Positions 41,321 through 50,107 of a stretch of DNA of 64,000 nucleotides are shown piece by piece. The notes beneath the pieces were generated by a model. That model was not told where the DNA came from. It was given only the letters and a program-made list of their open reading frames with translations, and searched no databases. Location of the stretch: assembly GCA_002726245.1 (NCBI GenBank), contig PBSM01000033.1:40034-104033 (forward strand). The letters are read 5' to 3'. How positions within the stretch are numbered: the first letter of the stretch is position 1; each line of letters begins with the position of its first letter. Source of the DNA: Planctomycetaceae bacterium. GTDB taxonomy: Bacteria > Planctomycetota > Planctomycetia > Pirellulales > Pirellulaceae. The position numbers and the translations under genes are program-made.

Positions 41321-42610
41321 TTAGGAAATGTTGCTCGCTCTTTGCCCGGAGACCAAGTGCAAAGCGGTAGCCAAGGCATTGATCCCCTCACGAATGCGCT
41401 CGCATGACTGCACGCCGAAACTCAGTCTCATTGTGTTGCGTTCGACTGGTTCCCCCTCGGCGGCAAAACAGTACTCTCCCGGTACGTAAAGCATCCCATG
41501 TTGGATCGCGAGGTCAAATAGTTCACCCTGTGGGCCAGTTGCGATTCCGTCGGGCATGTGTGCCCAGACATACAAGCCGCCCGCCGGAACTATCCACCTG
41601 ACACCCTCGATAGGTCGGAGATAATCGTCGCAGGCTTTGAGCATCGCCGCCATCTTCGCTGAGTAGCTCTTGCGCAAGCATGCGACTTGGTCGGCGAAAA
41701 AGCTGCCCGCAAGAACCCGAGCCATGATGTGTTGGTTGAGGTTAGGAGAACCAAAGTCGATGTTGCCTTTCTGCGCCAACATTGGTGCGACGAGATGCTC
41801 GGGCAAAACTCCCCACCCGACTCGGATTCCCGGTGAGAAGGACTTCGAGAAGGTGCCGGCCACCACGACCGTATCGCCTTCGGAATCCGCCGCGATCGCG
41901 CTGGGAACATCTTCGCTCGTGTATCGCAGCTCGCGATAGGCTTCGTCGGCAATGACATGGATCTTGCTTTCGCGGGACCAACTCTTGGCAAGCTCGACGA
42001 TTTCGGCGACTCTTGCCTGCGGCATCGTGATGCCCGATGGGTTATCGAAGTACGGGACTAGGTAGATAGCCTTCACGCGGCTCAGCTCGCCACGCATTTC
42101 GAACTGCTGGAGCGTCTCTTCCAAAGCAGCCGGGATCATACCCAGATCGTCGGTTGCGACGCTGCAGGCACGCGCATCCAGGTTGGCAACTGTGCCTAAG
42201 AAGACCAGATAGGTTGGGGCCGCACAGAGAACGACGTCTCCCGGATCGAGGATAGTTTCAGCGGCGAGGTGCAACAATTGATTGCTGCCGGCTGTCAAGA
42301 TCACCTGTTCGATCGAAGGCCGCTCGGCGGCGTCGAGTCGAGCGAGCAGTTGTTCGCGCAGAGCGGGCAGTCCTGCTGCCGTTCCGTATTGCAACGCGGC
42401 TCGCGAATCGGTGATGTTGGCCAGAAGGTCACTTGCGACCGCCTGTACGGCTTCCACCGGAAGCGTCTCCTGATCGACGAAGCCCGCCGCGAGAGAGATC
42501 AGGTTCGGGTTCTCCAAGGCCCGGCTCATCAGTCCCATGATCGGTTGGCTTCCCGCCAGCGAAGCGCGACGCGTCGGGGTGTATATGGGACTGGTGAGCA
42601 TTTCAGACAT
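41321..42610 (-). CDS. PLP-dependent aminotransferase (LysN/MocR-domain-like)
   Basis: The 429-residue fold-type I aminotransferase is of the 2-aminoadipate/valine-pyruvate type. It shows ISLAAGFVDQETLP, ALQYGTAAGLPALRE, TAGSNQLLHL, VPYFDNPSG, IADEAYREL and the Schiff-base lysine in TFSKSFSPGIRVGW; the carboxylate-binding Arg is in NTMRLSFG. The enzyme moves an amino group between an amino acid and 2-oxoglutarate or pyruvate; the exact substrate is unclear. The start at 42610 was chosen over a longer in-frame start near 42703 that runs into the region opposite comF. It has no DNA-binding domain, unlike MocR regulators of the same fold. Confidence 0.85.
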   Translation of the reverse strand: MSEMLTSPIYTPTRRASLAGSQPIMGLMSRALENPNLISLAAGFVDQETLPVEAVQAVASDLLANITDSRAALQYGTAAGLPALREQLLARLDAAERPSIEQVILTAGSNQLLHLAAETILDPGDVVLCAAPTYLVFLGTVANLDARACSVATDDLGMIPAALEETLQQFEMRGELSRVKAIYLVPYFDNPSGITMPQARVAEIVELAKSWSRESKIHVIADEAYRELRYTSEDVPSAIAADSEGDTVVVAGTFSKSFSPGIRVGWGVLPEHLVAPMLAQKGNIDFGSPNLNQHIMARVLAGSFFADQVACLRKSYSAKMAAMLKACDDYLRPIEGVRWIVPAGGLYVWAHMPDGIATGPQGELFDLAIQHGMLYVPGEYCFAAEGEPVERNTMRLSFGVQSCERIREGINALATALHLVSGQRASNIS

Positions 42611-42766
42611 GGCGAGTAATCTGGAGCGGCGAGTGTGGTACGATAGGGAACTTCGTGGATCTCGGTCAAGGCGGATGAGCGAGGGGACGGACTCTTCTGT
42701 CATTTTAGAGCCAGATTTTCGGATTCCCAGCTACTGGGTCGGCAAAACGCATCGAGTTCGTTGGTT

Positions 42767-43579
42767 ATGGCTTCCACGACACAAGAACGACATTCTGCCG
42801 ACGTGATCGGTTCACGGCCTGACGTGAGTCCACTCAACCATTGGCTGAACCCGGCAGCCGATCTGATTTTTCCCGGAAGCTGCTGCCTGTGCGGCGCAGC
42901 GTTCGCGACCGGGCGCGGTGAAGCATTCAAAGCCAGTCTTTGTGAAGACTGCACAGACGATCTGACGGGCTTCGACGCGAGAGCGTGCCCGCGTTGTGCG
43001 CGTCCGCTGCCGCGAGGGAGCGGCACGACGGCGAGCGATTGTCCCAACTGTCGCAACAAACGTCTGCACTTTGATCGAGCAATTGCCTTAGGCGTATACG
43101 GAGGCAGGTTGCGCGAAGTGGTCTTGCAGATGAAGCGAGCGACGGGAGAGCTTGTGGCGTTGGCCCTCGGGCAACTCCTCGCGCAGCGAATTCGCGAAGA
43201 CTTGGGCGAGTTGCCGGACGTAGTCGCTCCGGTGCCAACTCACTGGTCGCGCCGCTTGGGACGCGACGTCAATTGCACGGACTTGCTCGTCGAGGCCGTG
43301 ACCGATCAGCTCGTGATGCCCGCGAAAACGCAAGTATTACGATGCCGAAGACGCACCCAAAAACAGGGCACGCTGCTCCCGACCGAACGGCGAGAAAACG
43401 TCCGTGGGGCGTATGCTGTTAGGCCTCTATCACACCTTGAAGGCCAGACAGTCTTGGTAATTGACGACGTCATGACGACTGGCGCGACCGCCGACGAGGT
43501 GGCGAAGGTGTTGCGTAAAGTCGGCGTAACCGGAGTTTTAGTCGCTGTCGTCGCACGCGGTATCGGATTCGACGGCTGA
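42767..43579 (+). CDS. comF: ComF family phosphoribosyltransferase-like protein
   Basis: The 270-residue protein has an N-terminal zinc-finger region with paired CxxC motifs (FPGSCCLCG, LCEDC, CPRCARPL, CPNCRNK) followed by a type I phosphoribosyltransferase domain with VLVIDDVMTTGATADEV, the PRPP-binding loop. ComF is needed for DNA uptake in competent bacteria, and homologues are widespread in species not known to be competent. The start is near 42767, within a divergent promoter region shared with the aminotransferase gene. The terminal segment is GVLVAVVARG. Confidence 0.88.
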   Translation: MASTTQERHSADVIGSRPDVSPLNHWLNPAADLIFPGSCCLCGAAFATGRGEAFKASLCEDCTDDLTGFDARACPRCARPLPRGSGTTASDCPNCRNKRLHFDRAIALGVYGGRLREVVLQMKRATGELVALALGQLLAQRIREDLGELPDVVAPVPTHWSRRLGRDVNCTDLLVEAVTDQLVMPAKTQVLRCRRRTQKQGTLLPTERRENVRGAYAVRPLSHLEGQTVLVIDDVMTTGATADEVAKVLRKVGVTGVLVAVVARGIGFDG

Positions 43580-43674
43580 TGCCCTTGCACACACCCGTCC
43601 ATAGCGAACAATTGGACATGGCGTCCATCTTCTCTTGGCGGCGTCTCTCCTTTCTTCAAAAGTAACGGTTCAGG

Positions 43675-44679
43675 ATGCCAAACTCGTCGAAGAATATGCC
43701 AGGATCCGATCACCTGGGATTTAATCCATTCCGAAAGGCCGTTGTGCGCGGCCTCGGCATTTTGATGCCGCCCCTGTTGACGCTCGCGCTGTTCCTGTGG
43801 GCGTGGAATCTCATCGAGGCCTATGTCTTGGTTCCGGTCGAGAGCGTTGCCGAAGTAGTAATCACTTGGTCGAGCCGGGATCCGGCGTTCGAGATACCCG
43901 ATGCACTTAAGGATTCAGAGACGGGAGAGTTCAATAACGACCCGCGGATCTCCCGAGAGGAAGACAAAGTCGTTTCCTTCCACTACGATCGGCGAATCTA
44001 TACGCGTTCTGGTGAAGGGAAGTGGGTGGGCTACTATCCTCGCGAGTACGTGCGCGAGAAGTTTATCCGCCGCTCGACGATCCTCCCTCCTTTCGTTGCC
44101 ATCCTTCTTCTGGTGCTCTACCTGCTTGGCAAGTTCGTGGCCGCCGGCGTCGGCCACATCATCGTTGGGATCTTTGATCGTTTGATCCTGCAATTGCCAC
44201 TGATCAGCAACGTCTATTCGGCGGTTAAGCAGGTGACGGACTTTGTCTTTGTGGAACGAGAGATTGAGTTTAAACGAGTCGTTGCCGTTGAATACCCGCG
44301 AAAGGGAATCTGGTCCGTCGGATTCGTGACGGGCGAGAGTATGATCGACATTCGAACCGCGGCCGATCAGCCGGTCTTGAGCGTTTTAATTCCTTCGTCC
44401 CCCTTGCCGATCACCGGCTATACCATCACGATTTTGAAGAGCGAAGCGGTCGATCTGAATATCAGCATCGATCAGGCGATTCAGTTCATGGTCAGTTGCG
44501 GCGTCGTTGTGCCGCCTCATCAACAGATACTCGACAACAGCCACATTGCTGGGCGTGTGACGGAAGCGATCGCGAGCCAGACTCGCGCATCGGAACGCAC
44601 GGCTCTTGAACGAACCGCCGACTCCCAACTCACCAAGCCCAGGCCTGACAAGCAAAGTGACGCCCAAGAATCCGGCTAA
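43675..44679 (+). CDS. DUF502 membrane protein
   Basis: The 334-residue DUF502 protein has two membrane segments (GILMPPLLTLALFLWAWNLI near 30 and ILPPFVAILLLVLYLLGKFVAAGVG near 140) and the conserved block LPLISNVYSAVKQVTDFVF. The soluble C-terminal domain carries IWSVGFVTGES and VLIPSSPLPITGY. The function of the family is not known. Compared with usual members there is an insertion of about 60 residues between the two membrane segments (DPAFEIPDALKDSETGEFNND). The end overlaps hemC by 23 bases if hemC starts at GTG 44657. Confidence 0.88.
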   Translation: MPNSSKNMPGSDHLGFNPFRKAVVRGLGILMPPLLTLALFLWAWNLIEAYVLVPVESVAEVVITWSSRDPAFEIPDALKDSETGEFNNDPRISREEDKVVSFHYDRRIYTRSGEGKWVGYYPREYVREKFIRRSTILPPFVAILLLVLYLLGKFVAAGVGHIIVGIFDRLILQLPLISNVYSAVKQVTDFVFVEREIEFKRVVAVEYPRKGIWSVGFVTGESMIDIRTAADQPVLSVLIPSSPLPITGYTITILKSEAVDLNISIDQAIQFMVSCGVVVPPHQQILDNSHIAGRVTEAIASQTRASERTALERTADSQLTKPRPDKQSDAQESG

Positions 44680-45592
44680 ATCGGCGATCCGAATCGGCAC
44701 GCGCGGTAGCGCTTTGGCAAAGTGGCAAGCCGAATGGGTATCGGCACGACTGCAAGAGCTAGGTGCTGCCGTTGAGCTGGTCTTCATCAAGACCGGCGGA
44801 GATGGCACTACGACGCCGATCGCCGCGTCGGGCGAACAGGGGTTGTTTACGAAAGAGATCCAGCGAGCACTGCTTGACCGTCGAGTCGATCTGGCGGTTC
44901 ACAGTCTGAAGGATCTGCCCACCGATGTTGTTGATGGACTGACCTTGGCGGCCGTCCCGACTCGCGAAACGACGCAAGATGCGTTTGTCTCGAACAAGTA
45001 CAGTAAACTTGATGAGTTGCCCCAGCGGGCACGCGTTGGAACGGGCAGTCGGCGTCGGCAATCACAATTGCTTTACGCGCGGCCCGATCTCGAAGTGCGC
45101 GACATTCGAGGCAACGTTGATACTCGATTGAAGAAACTGGATGACGGCGAGTACGACGCCATCATCCTGGCCACGGCCGGCCTGAAGCGATTGGGTTTGG
45201 CGGATCGCATCAAGCAGCAACTGCCGGTTAATGTCATGCTGCCCGCGATCGGACAGGGAGCATTAGGGCTCGAGACGCGATCCGACGACGAGGCGACGAT
45301 TCGCATCGTCGCCCAACTTGACGATATCGACTCGCACTGCGGCGTGCTCGCCGAACGCACGATGCTCTCGACACTGCGCGGAGGCTGCCTCGCGCCAGTC
45401 GGTGCACACTCCCGCATCGACAGTGGCAGTCTATGGCTTGACGGAGTCGTACTGAGTCCTGATGGGAAGCAACGGATCATCGCCTCACGCAACGCCACGC
45501 CAGCCGATGCCGCATCTCTCGGCACCGCCGTCGCCAACGACTTGTTGGAGCAAGGTGCCCGGGATTTGATCGAACAAGCCCGAAGTAGGTAA
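44657..45592 (+). CDS. hemC: hydroxymethylbilane synthase (porphobilinogen deaminase)
   Basis: The protein of about 311 residues joins four porphobilinogen molecules into hydroxymethylbilane in heme synthesis. Typical blocks are IRIGTRGSALAKWQAEWV near the start, HSLKDLPTDV near 85, GTGSRRRQSQL, DIRGNVDTRLKKLD, AIGQGALGLE and RGGCLAPVGAH, whose Cys holds the dipyrromethane cofactor. The start is uncertain: GTG 44657 gives the closest match to normal length and overlaps the DUF502 gene by 23 bases; a TTG at 44606 adds a Pro-rich tail of 17 residues. The overlap suggests coupling with DUF502. No other hem gene lies in the window. Confidence 0.9.
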   Translation: MTPKNPAKSAIRIGTRGSALAKWQAEWVSARLQELGAAVELVFIKTGGDGTTTPIAASGEQGLFTKEIQRALLDRRVDLAVHSLKDLPTDVVDGLTLAAVPTRETTQDAFVSNKYSKLDELPQRARVGTGSRRRQSQLLYARPDLEVRDIRGNVDTRLKKLDDGEYDAIILATAGLKRLGLADRIKQQLPVNVMLPAIGQGALGLETRSDDEATIRIVAQLDDIDSHCGVLAERTMLSTLRGGCLAPVGAHSRIDSGSLWLDGVVLSPDGKQRIIASRNATPADAASLGTAVANDLLEQGARDLIEQARSR

Positions 45593-45762
45593 TGTAGTTT
45601 TTTCAAGAATCTTCCTGAGACTGCCATTGTCTTCACCCGGTTTTGGCTCCGTTTCTCAACAGATTTCTTGGGCAGGCATTTTTTCTCATTGGAGTTCGGT
45701 CGCCCGCTTCTCTGTTCCGGCTAGTGGTTGTGAACGCGGTCAATCACGGCAATCCAGGCCGA

Positions 45763-46256
45763 TCATGAGTCATCCACCGTGTCATATGGGTCTGGCAGCG
45801 CGATGCGCGAGTATGTTACAGCAAAGTGCTGGGCTAGATGCTCGCGATAAGGTGACTGGATCGTAGCCACTCGATTGCCAGCGGCGATCAGTTCCTCGAG
45901 CAACTCACGAGGCAAGGTATGTAGGTCGCGCAGATCCACGATCGCCTCTGGTTGCTGCTGAGACTCCGGCAGGAAGTACCATCCGAAGACCCGGTGGCGA
46001 CGTACTTGGTCTCGAATCGTTTGCGCTTGAAGCAACCCAGCATCGACCAAACGCGAGGCCTCGTGAACGACAGCGACTTGCACCTTGGTCGTCTTGGTAT
46101 TAGCGAGATCGCCCGCTTGCGTGAGTACGATAACTCGTTCCAGAGACGATGCGGATTGGCGTCCGCTCGTACCTGCCGAGTTCATCACCCAATAGACCAG
46201 CGGATGATGTCGCCTTGTGTGAGCGGAGCCGTCGGAGCAGGAACATCGTAGATCAT
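45763..46256 (-). pseudogene. uncharacterised QGD-type protein, frameshifted
   Basis: The ATG at 46256 opens a frame with MIYDVPAPTAPLTQGDIIR. It ends at TGA after SIG, while the next frame continues PLVYWVMNSAGTSG, VIVLTQAGDLANTKT, VHEASRLVDAG, RDQVRRHRVFGWYFL and LVDLRDLHTLPRELL-like sequence to 45763. Adding one C in ATCCGC near 46202 would read GDIIPLVYW and join the frames, giving about 164 residues. I know similar uncharacterised planctomycete proteins with a QGDI start and an LTQ(S/A)xDL motif. It overlaps the upstream antitoxin-like gene by ATGA, so the pair is one unit. Function unknown. Confidence 0.6.
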
Positions 46257-46537
46257 GCTTCGGCCGTGGGCGAATCCGGCAAGCGTGCCGACTCGTCAAT
46301 GTCGGTATCCAAGCTGATTGGCGTTGGCTCGTGACGAGGAAGATCGAACGGTGGAGATACCTCAACAACTGGCAGCGGAGGATCGAGCAAACGCCGCGAG
46401 CTGGCCGCGGTAACGTCTTGCTCGACGAACTGCACGACGGCGACTTGAATGAGATGCACAACATCCCCTCCGGCAGCCGCGGCTCGCTGGTTCAACTTAG
46501 CGGCGATGTGGTCGGGAAAGTCCACTTCGTATTTCAT
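46253..46537 (-). CDS. small antitoxin-like protein paired with the QGD-type gene
   Basis: The 94-residue product starts MKYEVDFPDHIAAKLNQRAA and continues GDVVHLIQVAVVQFVEQDV, which reads like a short ribbon-helix-helix-type DNA-binding region. A Pro-rich acidic tail follows (DPPLPVVEVSPPFDLPRHEP). Its TGA stop overlaps the ATG of the downstream gene (ATGA), typical of coupled pairs such as toxin-antitoxin modules. The partner is not a recognised toxin. The in-frame extension upstream to 46798 lacks coding character, so the start at 46537 is preferred. Annotation as antitoxin is an inference. Confidence 0.5.
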   Translation of the reverse strand: MKYEVDFPDHIAAKLNQRAAAAGGDVVHLIQVAVVQFVEQDVTAASSRRLLDPPLPVVEVSPPFDLPRHEPTPISLDTDIDESARLPDSPTAEA

Positions 46538-47096
46538 ACCGGTATTGTAGCACGGTCTCGCGAGAAGCCAATGAGAACTCAGTCTGCACAGCCTTCGGGC
46601 TCCGATTAGGCAGCGACAAGTTGTGTTAGGTGTCCGCTTGGCAGCCTCGGCCGAAACTGTGTACCGCTGCCGCGAGAGGTTACGAAGCCGCTTCAAGTTT
46701 GCTGCGGATTGCGGTGGATCTATGGGCTTCAGGGAGACGTCCCCCAGACTGAAGTCTGGTGCTATTTGCCTGCATCCCTTCGGGACAAGTCCGGACATAG
46801 TTGCTGTGAGTTTTTCGACGAAGTTCTGGGTTAATTCTGACGTTGTCGCTTACCCACGCAACCAACCACAGAATGAAGCGAACCGGCTCATTCTGCTGGT
46901 TGAACAGCAACTTCTGCTAGTTGCGTCGCGTGGCGGCAGATCCTGCCGATTTCCTCTTCGCGGGCGAGAAGTACTTATTTTGTAGGGCGAGACAGCCCTG
47001 TTGGCGAGTCGCTTCAACCTCAGCTCCGTTTGGCGCGCGGGTTGCAAAGAGGTGTGAGCGATCCGCAGGGGGGCGGAACCTCGTCGAGAAACAGCA
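46538..47096. other. intergenic region before the flagellar genes
   Basis: No supported gene was seen in these 559 bases. GGGAGACGTCCCCCAGACTGAAGTCTGG-type short palindromes occur near 46733-46763 (GGGAGACGTCCC and CAGACTGAAGTCTG). ORFs on both strands here have no family resemblance or ribosome binding sites. It may contain the promoter for the flgF-flgG genes. Confidence 0.4.
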
Positions 47097-47846
47097 ATGC
47101 CTTACGGCATGTACATCTCCGCTGCTGGTGCCGCCGCGCAGAGCGAACGGCTGCAGATACTTTCGAATAATCTGGCGAACGTTGATACACCGGGCTTCAA
47201 ACGTGAGCTGGCCATCTTTCAGGCTCGCCATTCCGAAGCGATCGAGCGAGGAGAAGCCGTTGCCGGTCTGAAGGGCATTGAAGACGTCGGCGGTGGAGTG
47301 CAACTGGCGGAGAGTTTGACGGACTACGCCACGGGTGCGGTGTGCAAGACTGGAGTCGCCACGGACATGGCGATCGACGGGGATGGGTTCTTCCTGGTCG
47401 CGAAAGATGGTGAGCAGTTCCTGACACGTGCCGGGAACTTTCACTTCTCCGCCAATGGCGAATTGCACACAGAGCAAGGGCATGCTGTTATGTCTCCCGA
47501 CGGAGAGCCCGTTGCGATCGATCCGACTCTTCCTTGGCGAGCGCTCGAAGACGGATCGATTCAGCAGGAAGGGAACAAGACGCTTCTGGGCGTGGTTAAG
47601 CCACAGTCGCTCGGTGATCTTGTGAAAGCGGGCGAGAACTTCTTCTCGCCGCTAGCTTCCTTCGAGAATGTTCCCGCGAATGAGCGGAGTATCAAGAGTG
47701 GATACCTCGAACTGTCGGGCGTGAAACCGGCCGCCGAGATGATGGAGTTGATCGAAACGTCGCGCGCCTACGAAGCCAACATCCGACTGATCCAAAACCA
47801 AGACCATATGCTCGAGTCGCTTTTAAGTCGAGTTCTGCGTCAGTAG
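47097..47846 (+). CDS. flgF: flagellar basal-body rod protein FlgF-like
   Basis: The 249-residue protein is a flagellar rod/hook-family protein: it has the N-terminal helix motif MYISAAGAAAQSERLQILSNNLANVDTPGFKRE (conserved NNLANVDTPGFK), the central GDGFFLVAKDGEQFLTRAGNFHFSANGEL (TRAGNF) and the C-terminal helix SRAYEANIRLIQNQDHML. These form the rod of the flagellar motor. It precedes flgG by 30 bases, the usual order. FlgF rather than FlgG by position and shorter length. Downstream flagellar genes here are damaged, so this intact gene may be non-functional in context. Confidence 0.85.
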   Translation: MPYGMYISAAGAAAQSERLQILSNNLANVDTPGFKRELAIFQARHSEAIERGEAVAGLKGIEDVGGGVQLAESLTDYATGAVCKTGVATDMAIDGDGFFLVAKDGEQFLTRAGNFHFSANGELHTEQGHAVMSPDGEPVAIDPTLPWRALEDGSIQQEGNKTLLGVVKPQSLGDLVKAGENFFSPLASFENVPANERSIKSGYLELSGVKPAAEMMELIETSRAYEANIRLIQNQDHMLESLLSRVLRQ

Positions 47847-47876
47847 CACCAATCCGTCACTTGAGGAAACACGTCC

Positions 47877-48674
47877 ATGAGCGTTCAAACACTATACACC
47901 GCTGCCACAGGCATGCAGGCGATGGAGACGAAGCTAGACGTCATCGCCAACAATCTGGCGAACGTTAACACGACCGGCTTTAAGAAGGGGCGAGCGAACT
48001 TTGAAGACTTGTTTTATCGGCATGAGGCGTTGCCTGGTGCGGAAGTAAGTGGCGGCGGGCAAACGGCTACCGGTACTTCTATTGGCTTGGGAACACGCGT
48101 GTCGAGTGTTCAAACCAACTTCAGCCAGGGTGCCTTTGAGCTCACCGGCAACAATTTTGATGTGGCGATCGAGGGGTCGGGCTTCTTTGAAGTGACCGAT
48201 GGGGCGAGCGGCGGAAACCTCTACACGCGGGCGGGTAACTTCTCGGTAAATGCTGACGGACAGATCGTGCTCGGTTCGGCGAATACCGGTCGCGTTGTTC
48301 AGCCGCCGATCACCATCCCGTCGGATGCGTTAGATGTTTCGATCCAGCGAGATGGCGTTGTCATGGCTCGACAGTCAGGCCAGACGCAAGCCACACAGGT
48401 CGGGCAGATCCAGTTAGCGACGTTCATCAATCCCGAAGGTCTGTTGAAGCTAGGTGAGAATCTCTATCAAGAGACGGAAGCTTCCAACTCGGCGACGTTG
48501 GCGAATCCCGGAGAAACGGGGTTGGGCGTGCTGGCCCAGGGCGCGCTTGAGGCTTCGAATGTTGAGCCGGTCAATGAATTGATCGATCTGATCACGTCGT
48601 TCGAACTGAATTCACAAGCGGTTCAAGCCGGTGATCAGATTCTACAGTTGGTCTCCAACCTCCGCCGATTCTAG
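47877..48674 (+). CDS. flgG: flagellar distal rod protein FlgG
   Basis: The 265-residue protein matches the FlgG family closely: LYTAATGMQAMETKLDVIANNLANVNTTGFKKGRA at the N-terminus, the insert LFYRHE typical of FlgG, GSGFFEV, YTRAGNFSVNADGQIV, and the C-terminal SNVEPVNELIDLITSFELNSQAVQAGDQIL helix. It forms the distal rod between the motor and the hook. It follows flgF by 30 bases and is intact. The next expected gene, flgA, is cut short. Confidence 0.92.
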   Translation: MSVQTLYTAATGMQAMETKLDVIANNLANVNTTGFKKGRANFEDLFYRHEALPGAEVSGGGQTATGTSIGLGTRVSSVQTNFSQGAFELTGNNFDVAIEGSGFFEVTDGASGGNLYTRAGNFSVNADGQIVLGSANTGRVVQPPITIPSDALDVSIQRDGVVMARQSGQTQATQVGQIQLATFINPEGLLKLGENLYQETEASNSATLANPGETGLGVLAQGALEASNVEPVNELIDLITSFELNSQAVQAGDQILQLVSNLRRF

Positions 48675-48760
48675 TCGATCAGATATCGTAAAACCCGAGG
48701 ACGGTAGACAGCAAGACATACACATTACGCATTAAGACGCTGCTGAACTTCATCGCGATC

Positions 48761-48945
48761 ATGCACGCCAGCCTGTCCGCTGAGGCGACGGAGGTCGTGT
48801 TGAAGGCCAAGGTGGACGCCAGAGGTGCCATTGTCCGTCTTGGTGACGTGGCAGATGTTCGATCGGTCGATGACAAACGTGTCGCGTCACTGAACGCTAT
48901 CGGCTTGTTTCCATCACCGACGCCAGGCCGCATCTGTGTATATTC
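48761..48945 (+). pseudogene. flgA: FlgA (P-ring assembly chaperone) 5' fragment
   Basis: The frame reads MHASLSAEATEVVLKAKVDA, then GAIVRLGDVADVRSVDD and LNAIGLFPSPTPGR, which resembles the N-terminal part of planctomycete FlgA after the signal region. After PTPGR the sequence turns directly into the family B repeat at 48946 and no SAF domain follows. FlgA is about 200-350 residues and is normally followed by flgH and flgI, which are also absent. I infer a deletion that removed the rest of flgA and its downstream genes. There is no sign of a signal peptide. The remnant identity is moderately supported. Confidence 0.6.
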
Positions 48946-48978
48946 GTGCCGGAACCGCACAGACTTGTTCCGGCCTAC
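48946..48978. repeat. family B repeat copy at the flgA break point
   Basis: GTGCCGGAACCGCACAGACT plus TGTTCCGGCCTAC matches 9516-9548 (CTGCCGGAACTGCGCAGGCT plus TGTTCCGGCCTAC) at nearly all positions. It lies where flgA homology stops. Confidence 0.75.
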
Positions 48979-49101
48979 CTATTTAGCCGTCAAAGAGGAT
49001 TTGGCGCGGTATAGTTGCGCCGATTTTTCTGTCCTTGCGGGGCATATCTGGCCGATATTGTTCTAGAGGAACCACATCCACAACGCGCAAGGGCTGCTCC
49101 T

Positions 49102-49542
49102 ATGCTTCTCCACACGACCCGATTTGGGAATCTTCATGTTGCCTCTGAAGACTTGTTTTCCTTTCCGGCGGGTTTAATTGGCTTCGAGCAATTGCAGCAG
49201 TGGGTGTTGCTCGCCGACGCCCAAAACGACGCCGTGGGGTGGTTGCAAAGTGCTTCTCACGCTGACATTGCGATCGCTGTCGTTAGCCCCAGGCGGTTCG
49301 TCCCGGACTATCGCGTTCACGTCGCACAAAGCAACCTGGCTTCGTTGGAGCTTGGCGAGCATGATAGAACTTTCGTGTTGAATGCGGTGGCGCGCAACGC
49401 CAACGGATTGGCGCTTAATCTCAAAGCCCCGATTCTATTCAATCTTGATAATCGGCTCGGTACACAAATCATGACGACTGACGACCAGCCGTTGCAATGG
49501 GATCTGCAGTCGCCGATTCTCAAGCTGCGGCGAAGTGCATGA
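49102..49542 (+). CDS. fliW: flagellar assembly factor FliW
   Basis: The 146-residue protein is FliW, which binds both flagellin and CsrA and so links flagellin supply to translation of its mRNA. Family features are FGNLHVASEDLFSFPAGLIGFE near the start, FVLLAD-like WVLLADAQNDAVGWLQS, DYRVHVAQSNLASLEL and LNLKAPILFNLDNRLGTQ with the conserved NLxAPI segment. It precedes csrA by 312 bases; the adjacency is common. No strong ribosome binding site is visible before the ATG at 49102. It is intact despite damage to the genes on both sides. Confidence 0.93.
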   Translation: MLLHTTRFGNLHVASEDLFSFPAGLIGFEQLQQWVLLADAQNDAVGWLQSASHADIAIAVVSPRRFVPDYRVHVAQSNLASLELGEHDRTFVLNAVARNANGLALNLKAPILFNLDNRLGTQIMTTDDQPLQWDLQSPILKLRRSA

Positions 49543-49854
49543 TACAGCCGTTGCGGTCGGAATATCGCTAACCTCTGGCAGGCGGTTCGAGAGCAGGCCG
49601 CTTCTGGTCCGATACCTTTCCTTGTGAGAAGCCTTCCTCTCTGCACATCGCACAGAGTAATAGGTCTCAGCCCCTACATCCCCCTTGGTGTCAATACTCC
49701 GGTTTGTTCCGACTGTACCACCAAGAACCAGCGGCTGAGATTCTCGCACCCAACCGACCTACCGCGTTTTGTACGAGTCTTGGCCTTTCGGCGCTAGAAG
49801 CGTCTGCCTCGACGAACCTGCCGGTATAGCACGACAAGAGGAAGGAGCCACCTG
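49543..49854. other. fliW-csrA intergenic region
   Basis: These 312 bases contain no supported ORF. The csrA ribosome binding site AGGAAGGAG stands just before 49855. Since CsrA binds GGA motifs in leaders, this AGGAAGGAG could allow auto-regulation. No terminator-like hairpin was found. Confidence 0.4.
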
Positions 49855-50094
49855 ATGCTGGTCCTGTCGAGACATCGTGACGAGAGCATCATGATCGGTG
49901 ACGACGTGGTCATCACCATCGTTGACATCCGCAGCGATAAGGTCCGCTTAGGAATCGACGCACCACAGGCGATTCCAGTGCATCGACAAGAGGTGTATGA
50001 AGCCATACAACGCGAGAACCAGAAGGCGGTCCAACTGCGTCCGGCCGATACGACCGGCTTAACGACGCCTCATGCCGACCAGCCTGAGACATGA
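49855..50094 (+). CDS. csrA: carbon storage regulator CsrA, copy 2
   Basis: The 79-residue protein is a canonical CsrA: MLVLSRHRDESIMIGDDVVITIV with the RNA-binding Leu4/Arg6 strand, and VRLGIDAPQAIPVHRQEVYEAIQ with the conserved VHR segment. A tail of about 20 residues (PADTTGLTTPHADQP) is longer than usual. It is the likely target of the FliW encoded upstream and would control flagellin or other mRNAs. AGGAAGGAG precedes the ATG. Compared with copy 1 at 7619 it is closer to family consensus. Confidence 0.95.
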   Translation: MLVLSRHRDESIMIGDDVVITIVDIRSDKVRLGIDAPQAIPVHRQEVYEAIQRENQKAVQLRPADTTGLTTPHADQPET

Positions 50095-50107
50095 ATCGGA
50101 GTGGGGG

